Positions 18,101-25,903 of a stretch of DNA of 64,000 nt are shown here, piece by piece. Each line of letters opens with the position of its first letter. The first letter of the stretch is position 1. The translations under genes were made by a program, and so were the position numbers. The DNA comes from Methylotenera sp. (GTDB lineage Bacteria; Pseudomonadota; Gammaproteobacteria; Burkholderiales; Methylophilaceae): positions 1 through 64,000 of the forward strand of contig JADGRO010000034.1 of the NCBI GenBank assembly GCA_017880905.1. The letters are read 5' to 3'. The notes beneath the pieces are model-generated. The model made no database searches, was not told the origin of the DNA, and worked only from the letters and a program-made list of their open reading frames with translations.

Positions 18101-18758
18101 GATCGAAGGAACCGCTGGTATTGCTGGCGCTGACCCATTCCGGAACATTTTTCCACGTCACAACAAATTGGCGATTAGGTGCAGTACCGATGCTAGCATA
18201 ACTCACATAGCAGTTAGCGTAACTATTGCAATTGGTAGGGTAAGTTGGCAGATCAGCTTTGTTCGTTGGATCAAGATCAACACCAAACACTTTCATGGTG
18301 CTGTTCATGCTAGCATCAGGATAGACATAGGGGTAAGTCTGCGGCGGACCAATATTCTGCGTACCATAACCACACGTGCTGTTGCCGAATTGCAAACGCC
18401 CATTACTCTGGATTTGAAGTGTGGTGTAGTTTGCGGCGCCATACAGGAAAGTAAAACCTATAGGTATAACATCACTAATAGTGTCATCAAGTGTCGGTGG
18501 TGTAGTTCCGCATCCGGTACCATTAAATTTGTAGGGTGCAGTGTTATAGCCGATTTTGGTGTGTCCGGACGGATCAATCCAGGCGAAGGTAGTCGAAGCA
18601 TTGGTGTAAGTTGCGGCAATCGCGGGCAATTGCCAGAGGGCGATTGAAATAAATACCGCTACACGAATAATTCTGACTAGGGTTAGAGACAAAAATGTTC
18701 TTAGCGTGGCCTGCAAAGCCCCACTTTTCGTAGTATTCATTATCAACTTAGCAATCAA
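15168..18758 (-). CDS. mshQ: MSHA biogenesis protein MshQ (large lectin-like surface protein)
   Basis: 1196 residues, the largest product in the window. A hydrophobic signal segment (about 28-48, ending AIAA) is followed by a beta-rich region, a LamG/concanavalin-like domain (about 285-500, with AEYRFEEG and WVHIAVAWNF) and a Ser/Thr/Ala-rich C-terminal half of the DUF6701 type ending FGIYKTPIIYMRENF. MshQ proteins are thought to be pilus-associated or tip proteins, possibly adhesive. The start is TTG 18758 with AAGGG 6 nt upstream; ATG 18740 is an alternative with a weaker SD. The signal peptide would remain with either. Confidence 0.85.
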   Translation of the reverse strand: MIAKLIMNTTKSGALQATLRTFLSLTLVRIIRVAVFISIALWQLPAIAATYTNASTTFAWIDPSGHTKIGYNTAPYKFNGTGCGTTPPTLDDTISDVIPIGFTFLYGAANYTTLQIQSNGRLQFGNSTCGYGTQNIGPPQTYPYVYPDASMNSTMKVFGVDLDPTNKADLPTYPTNCNSYANCYVSYASIGTAPNRQFVVTWKNVPEWVSASNTSGSFDLQVILNENGTFIYQYGNIVHGGTGTAQIGWQLSSTDYGVLSFGASSEPPPNTAILFYVPSANPLAEYRFEEGAWSSGGVGQVVDASGNGRPGMALGATQEISTGYVCRGASIPVNTSVATVDAIKTGVKFSDSGVNMLGQGSIMFWYKSNLAWNGGTAQAAQLLDATQVNGQWFSLTKTASGTLFFEVTDSSGAVRSVETVAQSFAAGTWVHIAVAWNFNASPAANSDYLQIFVNGGLPVISSFTSSGTMSASLDYVHIGDNPSGFTGTKGSVNSANGMVDELRLYNFELNQGQVLGESSKTHACPAFFIDHLELRHSSWSGISCTPGTMTVVACTNSTCSTLYSSGVVATLSATGAATIWDSTTGGSTIVIGASQSSTTKNFYTASGTATFGVVGTGVPVAEANVKKCNGISGSCVWTSANDGLLLTVPNSGVITGAKPTAVLVQGVHSSGPTPGAACAPISGLAGVGLKVWSSAIIPASFASTSLSSGVTVGGSPQVANSSGGSYVYTPSSLPASTNVTGLSFDSNAMTTLWLKHMDTGQFNLSATLNAAATSTTPALTLSGTTSAKSIPVGFGIAASTVTASSTTQTSCASGPSVSCDTSSGANAKVAAAGSTFSSTMTAALWTSDIDNELSDNPVAPSFASSITLAPLLMAPSGGSLGAISTISTTLTAGTNTIANQSWSQVGTMRISASGTYLGQTITGQSAVLGRFSPHHLETVVNTQGCGTFTYSGQPITLATVKAMDGTSTITPNYNGAFAHLVTLSDGNGSTAGNFISNTIAAASFAAGSATASPVFTFTIPQTAPITLSLRASDGESSSSGFTEGSAVIRSGRLRLQNVYGSELLALPVPLESQYWNGSSYIRNQQDSCTTLAASSIALSNYRNNLSACETQIGYSSGSGAFSNGVSNYLRLTKPGAGNNGSVDLTLNLNSASGGTCISSTASAATAANIPWFGTNPVSRATFGIYKTPIIYMRENF

Positions 18759-18851
18759 TCTAAACCCTTAATCCAGTTTCGGTAGACTAGGTTATTATCT
18801 GATTAGCGGGTGTACTTCAAAGCCCCAATTAACAAGGGTTTTAGGCCTTAT

Positions 18852-19304
18852 TCAACTGCATTGATAATTTGGAACTGCATCAGTTCCTAAACACTTGCTG
18901 AGTGTAAGTTGTACTTGTCGTTCAATGTAGTTAAGCGCGCCAGCTGTGCCAATGCTCGCAGTTGCTATAATGTCATACATGGCGATGTTATGATCCGTGC
19001 CCTGCTCAAAGTAATCTGGATATCTAGTACAAGTCACAGTTACAGAGAAATTATCAATACTGATGGTGCTTGGACTGGCAGGGCAGTTTGCCAAAGCTGT
19101 TGACCCTGGCGACAATACTTGATAGGTGCCCCACTCAGCGCCGGCACGTGCGGCTTGGTAAGCTCTTGAGCCTTGTACGTCTTGTGTGGAAGTGGCTTGT
19201 TGAATGCTGGTGATGTTGAGCGCATAGGCGCCCAATGCGGCCAAAATAACCAGTATAAATATCGCTGCAGGCAGCAAAAACCCTTTGTTATGTTGATTCA
19301 TCAT
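18852..19304 (-). CDS. mshP: MSHA biogenesis protein MshP
   Basis: 150 residues from ATG 19304, which overlaps the mshO stop as ATGA. A longer reading to 19427 runs inside mshO and gives a Cys-rich, non-family N-terminus, so it is rejected. It begins MMNQHNKGFLLPAAIFILV, a pilin-like hydrophobic N-terminus without the usual Glu5, as in MshP. The body has paired Cys residues. It is a minor pilin-like subunit that acts with MshO/D/C. Confidence 0.82.
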   Translation of the reverse strand: MMNQHNKGFLLPAAIFILVILAALGAYALNITSIQQATSTQDVQGSRAYQAARAGAEWGTYQVLSPGSTALANCPASPSTISIDNFSVTVTCTRYPDYFEQGTDHNIAMYDIIATASIGTAGALNYIERQVQLTLSKCLGTDAVPNYQCS

Positions 19305-20125
19305 GGCGAATTCACTACATTTACTTGATGCATCAATTTGACATTGGCTACATCTTGCGTAAAACCAAGGTAAATGGCGACCACGCCAGTCCTCTGCAAT
19401 ACACCGGCCACATAGTTGATTTGGCATGAGGTCAGATTTGTCGCCAATTGGCGAGCAGTAGCAAGCCCATTGAGTGTTGCCACACTGGCAGGCTGAGCGG
19501 ATTGAATGGCATAGCCGCTATATTGTAAAAGTACACGATTGGTCATGTCGCATGCATACGAGACAGGCGTGGATACCACATAAAAGCGACTGGATGGTGA
19601 TGCTTGCGGAAATGTTCCGCCACTAAAACTCAATATGCTGAGATTACCCGTGGTAAGCAGCACACGACTATTGCTGCCTTCATAAACATCAGAGCCTGGA
19701 ATGCCTAAATTGTAAATCACCAGCTTGTCTCCAGCTGTGACTGTAACGCTTGGCCCAAGCACGTCAAAGGTATCGGCAGCAAGCGAAAAATCAAGTGGAT
19801 TATCCGCAACAGAAGTTCCAACAGCGGCGCGATACCTTCCTACCTCTTTAACAGGTACAAATTCTATAAAACTGTCAACGCCATTGGTGGTAGTGCGCAC
19901 GCTATTGGGCAAGGCGTTGCGAATATCACGTGCCATACGCCGCAATGCAGTGTCGGCGCGGTCTGTGAGGTTGGCACGATTTTCGCCATCAATAAAAGCT
20001 TGTGTAGGGTTGCGAATGAACGTGGCCGCGCCTGCCGCAAGAATGCCAACAATGGTAATCACAATCACCATCTCGATCATGGTAAAGCCTGTAGATTTAG
20101 ATATTGGCTTAAATATTGGGTGCAT
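19301..20125 (-). CDS. mshO: MSHA minor pilin MshO
   Basis: 274 residues with a class III prepilin signal: short basic leader, cleavage expected at Gly13-Phe14, then FTMIEMVIVITIVGILAAGA with Glu at mature position 5. The long globular part carries a C-terminal Cys pair region, as in MshO. It overlaps mshD by 17 nt and mshP by 4 nt. Likely a minor pilin in the initiating complex of the fibre. Confidence 0.87.
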   Translation of the reverse strand: MHPIFKPISKSTGFTMIEMVIVITIVGILAAGAATFIRNPTQAFIDGENRANLTDRADTALRRMARDIRNALPNSVRTTTNGVDSFIEFVPVKEVGRYRAAVGTSVADNPLDFSLAADTFDVLGPSVTVTAGDKLVIYNLGIPGSDVYEGSNSRVLLTTGNLSILSFSGGTFPQASPSSRFYVVSTPVSYACDMTNRVLLQYSGYAIQSAQPASVATLNGLATARQLATNLTSCQINYVAGVLQRTGVVAIYLGFTQDVANVKLMHQVNVVNSP

Positions 20126-20729
20126 AGCGAACTCGGTAACCTGTTAATGTCACGTCAGTATTTGCTGGCCCAGTAACGCGAACGCCGATTTTTAGTACTG
20201 CATCTAGGGGAAAAGTAGCAAAGGGTGCTGCTGCCCCCGCCCGTGTAATGGTGACAGCGGCAGTATAAGCATTTAAACCGGTAAGTGGCGTGGTATCCCC
20301 CGGACCGCAAATCCCCGTGCAGCCGCCGCCCGGCATTGCAAATCCGCCATAGTCAGCGACATTATCAAAAGGGTCGGTGCTGCTGTAGCGGCTTTCGGAG
20401 GCGGGTGTGGGGCCGGTGAGCGCCGCACCGCCTTTATCTTGTGAGTTTGTGCAGGCCGCTGTGGAAGTTGCTATTGAAACATTAGCATCATCAGGATCAC
20501 AATAAGTAAAAGGCTGTTGTTCTATTTCCATTAATAGTGATTCGGCAATTGAAAGCGCTTGCTTACGCACCAGCGGGTCTACACTACCGCGATTAGTAAT
20601 ATCAAGCACTTTAAGCACGCCAACTAACGCCACGCTGACAATCACCATAAAAACCACCAGTTCAACCAATGTTACGCCAAGTTGTTGCTTGGCTTGTGTG
20701 ACGCCTATTTGTTTATTTCTAGTGCACAT
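20109..20729 (-). CDS. mshD: MSHA minor pilin MshD
   Basis: 206 residues from ATG 20729, which overlaps the mshC stop by 11 nt; a longer reading to 20780 gives a non-family leader. The prepilin site is QLG followed by VTLVELVVFMVIVSVALVGV with Glu at mature position 5. Several Cys residues and a Gly-rich loop are in the body. Minor pilin, expected to be processed by a prepilin peptidase encoded outside the window. Confidence 0.85.
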   Translation of the reverse strand: MCTRNKQIGVTQAKQQLGVTLVELVVFMVIVSVALVGVLKVLDITNRGSVDPLVRKQALSIAESLLMEIEQQPFTYCDPDDANVSIATSTAACTNSQDKGGAALTGPTPASESRYSSTDPFDNVADYGGFAMPGGGCTGICGPGDTTPLTGLNAYTAAVTITRAGAAAPFATFPLDAVLKIGVRVTGPANTDVTLTGYRVRYAPNI

Positions 20730-21180
20730 AGCCAGTTTCTGCCTCAACGGTGATGGTGCGGGTGGATTCGCTGGGGACAACGGCGTTTTGGATGGTAAAA
20801 GTGGCTACAGCGTTTGGCACTGGCCTACCAAGTCCATCAAACCCAATAGGAGTGGTTGATGCTGTGATAATCACATTGTTAGATAGCGTTTTGGAGTACG
20901 CCGTCTGTGTGGCAGGGTCAATCACTGCGCTGCTGCAATTGCTGGCATAGCCTAAACATAAAGTGTGCGTTGAAGCGTTAACATTGGCATACACATTTCT
21001 GCGCTGTGCGATTGCGGTTTTTTGTGCATAGCGCAAAGCTGAAACCAATGTTCCGTAACTGCCTCGTGCATCGAAAGCATCCACGCCAATAAAGCGTGGT
21101 GCGGCGATTGATGCAATAATGCCAGCAATCACCATTACGGCGACGAGCTCGATTATTGTGAAGCCAGTTTCTCTTCGCAT
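20719..21180 (-). CDS. mshC: MSHA minor pilin MshC
   Basis: 153 residues from ATG 21180; the alternative TTG 21210 is rejected because the short leader MRRETG is typical. Prepilin cleavage is expected after Gly6, before FTIIELVAVMVIAGIIASIA with Glu5. It matches the GspH/FimT-like short pilin shape of MshC. It lies after a hairpin that separates it from mshA, so its message level may be lower than that of mshA. Confidence 0.85.
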   Translation of the reverse strand: MRRETGFTIIELVAVMVIAGIIASIAAPRFIGVDAFDARGSYGTLVSALRYAQKTAIAQRRNVYANVNASTHTLCLGYASNCSSAVIDPATQTAYSKTLSNNVIITASTTPIGFDGLGRPVPNAVATFTIQNAVVPSESTRTITVEAETGYVH

Positions 21181-21210
21181 GTTGATATCAGACTGTAAGT
21201 AAACCAACAA

Positions 21211-21236
21211 CTAGAAAGAGCGATTGCTCCTTCTAG
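21211..21236 (-). terminator. Intra-operon hairpin after the major pilin gene
   Basis: On the minus strand CTAGAAGGAGC and GCTCTTTCTAG form an 11-bp stem (one G-U pair in RNA) around a 4-nt loop AATC, followed by TTGTTGGTTT. It lies 15 nt after the mshA stop and 31 nt before mshC. Such hairpins can stop part of transcription or protect the upstream message, giving more mshA than downstream minor pilin mRNA. The role is inferred. Confidence 0.6.
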
Positions 21237-21250
21237 CCATGAGAAAAGTA

Positions 21251-21703
21251 TTAACAGCCAGTTGTGGTAACAACTACCGCACCAGTCGTATCGTTATAGC
21301 TGGCTTGGCATGTAGCACTTCCGCCTGATGTTGGGCGGAAAGTGACTGCAGTTGCTACAGTGTAATCTGGCGTAAAACCATCAATGGATTGTAGGGCATT
21401 ACCAATACCAGCGGCTGTTCCAGTTGGGATGCCTGTAGTTGTACTAACGGCTACGGTTGTAGTGTCCACCATTGTTACTGGGCTTGTGTTGGTACCAGTC
21501 GCAAAGAAGCGTGCCTGTACAACACCAACAGCAGAGCGAAGCCCACCAGCCATGCCGTTTACTGTAGAAATACGTGCATCGCCAGTTAAATTAATAAATC
21601 TTGGCAATGCTGTGGCTGCCAAAATGCCTAAAATAACGATGACGACGACTAACTCTACTAAAGTAAAGCCAGATTGGGTAAAACCAAATTGTTGCTTTCT
21701 CAT
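21251..21703 (-). CDS. mshA: MSHA major pilin MshA
   Basis: 150 residues from ATG 21703; a TTG reading to 21748 is rejected. Leader [12 protein letters not shown], cleavage expected before [20 protein letters not shown], Glu5 present. The region [20 protein letters not shown] is characteristic of MshA, and a C-terminal Cys pair closes a loop ending TTTGC. It is followed by a hairpin consistent with high expression. Forms the pilus shaft, which in other bacteria mediates surface attachment. Confidence 0.88.
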   Translation of the reverse strand: MRKQQFGFTQSGFTLVELVVVIVILGILAATALPRFINLTGDARISTVNGMAGGLRSAVGVVQARFFATGTNTSPVTMVDTTTVAVSTTTGIPTGTAAGIGNALQSIDGFTPDYTVATAVTFRPTSGGSATCQASYNDTTGAVVVTTTGC

Positions 21704-21765
21704 TTCAATTACCCCTTCTAAATAAAAAAATACGACATCAGTACACAACGCTTAAATCAATAAAA

Positions 21766-22314
21766 CTAACAGCCAGTAGTGACAGCAGGTGCTATCACAG
21801 GGGCGGTATTTATGGCGGCTGCCTCTGTGTAAGTAAATTGGCAAGTGGCTGGCGCTGGAGCACCTTGTATCTGGAACGTGGCTACAGTGGCTGTGTTTGT
21901 GTAGTTGTAGCCATCTGCATTGAGTTCGACCAATGTCGGGTTAAATGAGGTAGTTAAACCAGCCGCAGATAGCAGACCAGCCGTACCAATTGCCGTGACA
22001 TCAGGATAGGCGAATACCATGGCAACAACGCCTGCCTCGGTACATAGTGTGCCCGCCGCCCCATTATTGTTGTTGGCAAAACCACCACCACCAGGGCAAG
22101 TTACCGCATCGGCAATATTGTTTCTTGCCAATACTGTGGCGTGAGTTAAAGCTGCGGCTGCGGCCACACTACCTCTAGCGGCGCTGAGTTTTGCGACGCG
22201 TGCGTCGCGTTGTAGATTGGTGAATCTGGGCAATGCTACCGCTGCCAAAATGGCAAGGATAAGAATTACTACAATTAGCTCAATTAAGGTGAAACCTTTT
22301 TCTTTATTCAACAT
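21766..22314 (-). CDS. mshB: MSHA pilin MshB
   Basis: 182 residues. Leader MLNKEKG, cleavage before FTLIELIVVILILAILAAVA, then ALPRFTNLQRDARVAKLSAA, the same core as MshA but with a longer Ala/Asn-rich middle and four Cys. The position just before mshA in the transcript fits MshB, a minor MshA-like pilin. MshA and MshB naming by position only. Confidence 0.83.
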   Translation of the reverse strand: MLNKEKGFTLIELIVVILILAILAAVALPRFTNLQRDARVAKLSAARGSVAAAAALTHATVLARNNIADAVTCPGGGGFANNNNGAAGTLCTEAGVVAMVFAYPDVTAIGTAGLLSAAGLTTSFNPTLVELNADGYNYTNTATVATFQIQGAPAPATCQFTYTEAAAINTAPVIAPAVTTGC

Positions 22315-22326
22315 GATGAATCCTTT

Positions 22327-22839
22327 TTAATCTAAAAAATTGTTAATATTGTTTCTATCTGCTACTTTATTATTTTGAACATCTAGTACTAGATCAATGC
22401 CTCCAATACTCACTAATGAGGCTCTCGCTTGCCCTGCTGTGCTGACAAGCTTGTATTGCGCTTGATGGCCATCGTTAAAAACATAAATCAGCCTTTTCTT
22501 TTGTATATCAAAATACCAAATCGCTTTACTGCTACTTGGCGCCTGTAAACGTTCTCCTACATAATTGCTCGGTTTTTCTGCAATCAACCACATGGGGTTG
22601 CTATTTTTTAATGTTTCAATATCTATAGACTGATTCGCCACACTTTTATGTACCCAAGTTTCAGCTATACCAAGTCGAAAATTGTTGAGTTCAGTATCCA
22701 GTATTACTTTTTCAACCTCAGTCTGTGCATCATTTAAGCGATGCAATAACCATGTTGCAAGTATTCCAATAATGCACACTGTGACTACGAAATCGAAACG
22801 ATGAACACTCGGTGCATATTTTGATAAATGAAAACTCAC
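22327..22839 (-). CDS. mshF: MSHA biogenesis protein MshF
   Basis: 170 residues with one N-terminal membrane helix (about 15-33, VVTVCIIGILATWLLHRL) without a prepilin cleavage site, then a soluble domain with coiled-coil start (NDAQTEVEKVILDTELNN). Its place between mshG and mshB matches MshF; family identity rests on position and size as much as on sequence. Confidence 0.72.
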   Translation of the reverse strand: MSFHLSKYAPSVHRFDFVVTVCIIGILATWLLHRLNDAQTEVEKVILDTELNNFRLGIAETWVHKSVANQSIDIETLKNSNPMWLIAEKPSNYVGERLQAPSSSKAIWYFDIQKKRLIYVFNDGHQAQYKLVSTAGQARASLVSIGGIDLVLDVQNNKVADRNNINNFLD

Positions 22840-22852
22840 TTTTAAATTTACA

Positions 22853-24079
22853 TTAACCTTTATGCAACGCTATGTTTCCGAGATCCCAGATTGGTAAGAA
22901 AATACCCAATGCTAGAATCAGCACCATGACACCTAAAAACACAATCAAAATAGGCTCAATTTGCGCGCCTAACGTTTTAATCTCATATTCGACATCGCGC
23001 TGATACATATCAGCCACTTCTTGCATCAAATCATCAAGCGCGCCAGATTCTTCGCCCACTGCAATCATTTGCAATACGATCGGGTTAAACACGCCGCTGT
23101 TGGTGGCGGTACGTAAAATACTTTCGCCGCGCTCTACACCTTCGCGCATCTGCTCAAGTTTGCTCGCGATATAATCGTTATCGGCAGTTTGCGCGACTAA
23201 CTTTAGTCCGCTGGTAATCGGCACTCCGCTTTTGCTGGCCAAGGCAAAACTTCTGGCGAACCGCGCCATGGTGGCTTTGTGGATAATCTTGCCTGCAAGT
23301 GGTGTTTTTAATTTAAAACTATCCCATTTGTATCTGCCTATGCTGGTGGCAATATATGAGCGGAAGAGAAAAACTGCAGCAATGCCACCCACGATAAGAA
23401 ATGGCCATGTGGCTAGCAAGAACTTAGAAAAGCCCAGTAAAGCGCGCGTCAATATGGGTAATTCAGCGCCAAAACTTTGAAAAACTTTGGCAAAGGCAGG
23501 GATTACAAAAAGATTAACAACAATAATGGCAACGGCCATTGCAATCATCACAAAAGTTGGATAGCGCAGCGCAGCTTTGATCTGATCGCGCATGAATCTC
23601 TCAAATTCAAGGTGGTCAAATAATCGCAGAAATACCATATCCAGCATGCCGGTCGTTTCACCGACACGCACCATGTTGATGTAGAAACTGGAAAATACTT
23701 TTGGATGTAGAGCCAGAGCAGATGAAAGCTCACGTCCGCTACCAAGGCTTTCGCGTATTTCGGCTATGATGGCAGAAAATGCTTTGTTTTTGGTTGAAGC
23801 TTGTAAGCCGTTGAGCGCCTTCATAATAGGGATGCCGGCTTTAAGAAGCGTGTACATTTGGCGGCTAAACAGCATCACATCGATGGTTTCGATTTTTTCT
23901 TCAAATAGATGAATCGAGATATTTTTTGTGGACGATGTGGCAGCCTGTGCTTGAATCTCAATGGGTGTAATACGGAGATTAAATAATTGGCTGGCCAGCG
24001 CGCTACTGTCTTGCCCTTCTAGCACGCCTTGTACCAAAGCGCCACTGCCATCACGACCCTTGTAGGTAAAAAATGGCAT
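22853..24079 (-). CDS. mshG: MSHA platform protein MshG (GspF/PilC family)
   Basis: 408 residues from ATG 24079; a TTG reading to 24094 would overlap mshE. Starts MPFFTYKGRDGSGALVQG, then two T2SSF domains (about 70-193 and 270-393), each with membrane helices, and the repeated motif VGE.SG.LD (VGETTGMLD and VGEESGALD). It is the inner-membrane platform that works with the MshE motor. Confidence 0.92.
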   Translation of the reverse strand: MPFFTYKGRDGSGALVQGVLEGQDSSALASQLFNLRITPIEIQAQAATSSTKNISIHLFEEKIETIDVMLFSRQMYTLLKAGIPIMKALNGLQASTKNKAFSAIIAEIRESLGSGRELSSALALHPKVFSSFYINMVRVGETTGMLDMVFLRLFDHLEFERFMRDQIKAALRYPTFVMIAMAVAIIVVNLFVIPAFAKVFQSFGAELPILTRALLGFSKFLLATWPFLIVGGIAAVFLFRSYIATSIGRYKWDSFKLKTPLAGKIIHKATMARFARSFALASKSGVPITSGLKLVAQTADNDYIASKLEQMREGVERGESILRTATNSGVFNPIVLQMIAVGEESGALDDLMQEVADMYQRDVEYEIKTLGAQIEPILIVFLGVMVLILALGIFLPIWDLGNIALHKG

Positions 24080-24083
24080 TCTG

Positions 24084-25787
24084 TTACTCTTCAAACTGAT
24101 TACTGATGCGCATGGCTTCAGTTATCGTGGTACGCTTTTCAATGACTAAATCCACGGCACCCTTACGCAATGTTTTGTCTGCCATATGTTGCCGTGCAAG
24201 TTGAATAAAATGATTCGGGTCGTGTTGATTGGCAGCATCAACAAGCTCGTTATTCATTTCAAGCAACTCATAAACGCCAACGCGCCCTTGGTAGCCAGTA
24301 CCATTACATTGGCTACAACCCTTGCCGCGCACATAGCTATGGTTATCTACTTCTTTACCAAGCTCGTGTTGTAGCCATGCGTGTTCTAAAGGTACTGGCG
24401 TATGCGCTTCAGAGCAGCCTTCACAAACCAAACGAACCAAGCGTTGTGCGACAACTGCCACAATAGACATTGCGACCATGAATCTAGGCGCGCCCATGTC
24501 AATCATTCTAATAGGAGTGCTAATTGCATCATTGGTGTGCAAGGTAGAAAGTACCAAGTGACCAGTCATGGCGGCCCGCAAGCCAATTTGCGCGGTTTCT
24601 TGATCGCGCATTTCACCGATGAGAACAATGTCAGGGTCTTGCCGCAAAGTAGAACGTAATACGCGTGAAAAATTTAAATCAATTTTTTCATTCACTTGCA
24701 CCTGATTAATACCAGGTAAACGATATTCCACGGGGTCTTCAACGGTGATGATTTTGTTTGAGGTGGAATTGAGTTCATTAAGCGCAGCATAAAGTGTTGT
24801 TGTTTTGCCACTACCTGTTGGGCCGGTGACCAATACCATGCCGCTAGGACGATGGATGAGTTTACGAAAGCGTTCTAACATGCCAGCTGGCATGCCAAGC
24901 TTTTCCAGTGAGAAGCCGCTGGTGTTTTGTATTAATAAACGCATGACTACCGATTCGCCATATTGTGTGGGCATGGTTGAGATACGTACGTCAACAGTTT
25001 GCTGCTTAACCTTGACTGCAAAACGTCCATCCTGTGGCAGGCGTTTTTCTGAAATGTCCAAGCCAGACATCAGTTTTAAGCGTAATACCAAAGCCGATGC
25101 AATTTTTAATTCGGCCTGGGTTTGCAGATGCATCACGCCGTCGATTCTGAAACGAATATGCAGCTTATTTTCTTGTGGTTCGATATGAATATCAGAAGCG
25201 CGTACTTGCACTGCATCCTCAAAAATCGTTTGCAATAGCTTAACAACGGGCGCTTCTTCAGCGCTTTTTCCTTCCCCAATTGAGGAAAAATCAATCGCTG
25301 CGTCGCCTAAGTCCTCGCCCAGTTCCATTGCCAGATTTGATATTTCATCGGTACGTCGGTAGCTGCGATCAATCAGTTGCAGCAGCGAGCCTTCTTGTAT
25401 TACCGCAAGCTCAATATCTTTGCGCAAAAGCCGAACTAATTCGTCGTATGCAAATAAATCGGTAGGGTCTACCATACCCACAAAATAGCTGCTGCCCTTA
25501 TCTTCGAGTACAGCACAGCGGAAGCGCCGTGCCTGAGCCTCTGGTAGTTTGCTGACGATTTCTGGCTTGGTGTTGAACTGTTGTAAATCAATAAAAGGGA
25601 TTTTTAACTGGCGTGCCAAAGCTTCAGAAATCTGTGTTTCTGTCACATAGCCACCATCCACAAATATCCGCCCTAGTTTTTTGCCAGTGCGTTTTTGCTC
25701 TTCTAGTGCTCTAGTTAAATCATCAGCAGAAATTAAATCATGCTGAACCAGAAGTTCGCCAAGACGAATCTTTACAGGACTTGCCAT
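24084..25787 (-). CDS. mshE: MSHA pilus extension ATPase MshE
   Basis: 567 residues. The N-terminal MshEN domain has tandem motifs RLGELLVQHDLISADDLTRA (from residue 8) and KLGRIFVDGGYVTETQISEA (from about 37), which resemble the c-di-GMP-binding repeats known in MshE. The ATPase core carries Walker A GPTGSGKTTTLYA, Asp box, Walker B-type IGEMRDQETAQ and His box STLHTNDA, plus a tetra-Cys zinc site (CEGCSE...CSQCNGTGY). It powers pilus assembly. First gene of the whole minus-strand MSHA run; the 116 nt before it should hold the main promoter, though I see no clear box. Confidence 0.93.
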   Translation of the reverse strand: MASPVKIRLGELLVQHDLISADDLTRALEEQKRTGKKLGRIFVDGGYVTETQISEALARQLKIPFIDLQQFNTKPEIVSKLPEAQARRFRCAVLEDKGSSYFVGMVDPTDLFAYDELVRLLRKDIELAVIQEGSLLQLIDRSYRRTDEISNLAMELGEDLGDAAIDFSSIGEGKSAEEAPVVKLLQTIFEDAVQVRASDIHIEPQENKLHIRFRIDGVMHLQTQAELKIASALVLRLKLMSGLDISEKRLPQDGRFAVKVKQQTVDVRISTMPTQYGESVVMRLLIQNTSGFSLEKLGMPAGMLERFRKLIHRPSGMVLVTGPTGSGKTTTLYAALNELNSTSNKIITVEDPVEYRLPGINQVQVNEKIDLNFSRVLRSTLRQDPDIVLIGEMRDQETAQIGLRAAMTGHLVLSTLHTNDAISTPIRMIDMGAPRFMVAMSIVAVVAQRLVRLVCEGCSEAHTPVPLEHAWLQHELGKEVDNHSYVRGKGCSQCNGTGYQGRVGVYELLEMNNELVDAANQHDPNHFIQLARQHMADKTLRKGAVDLVIEKRTTITEAMRISNQFEE

Positions 25788-25903
25788 TTAAGCTCCATTA
25801 ATATGCGTTCATACCTCAAATATAAACTGGCATGAGCGAATTCAATTGCGAGAATAAAGGCGGGATTTGCCCTGAAATTGACAGTCTGGGTTTTGCTGAC
25901 AAC

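Noticed and set aside
19305-19427. 41-residue N-terminal extension of MshP
   Set aside because: It is read inside mshO and the MMNQHNKGF start fits the family.
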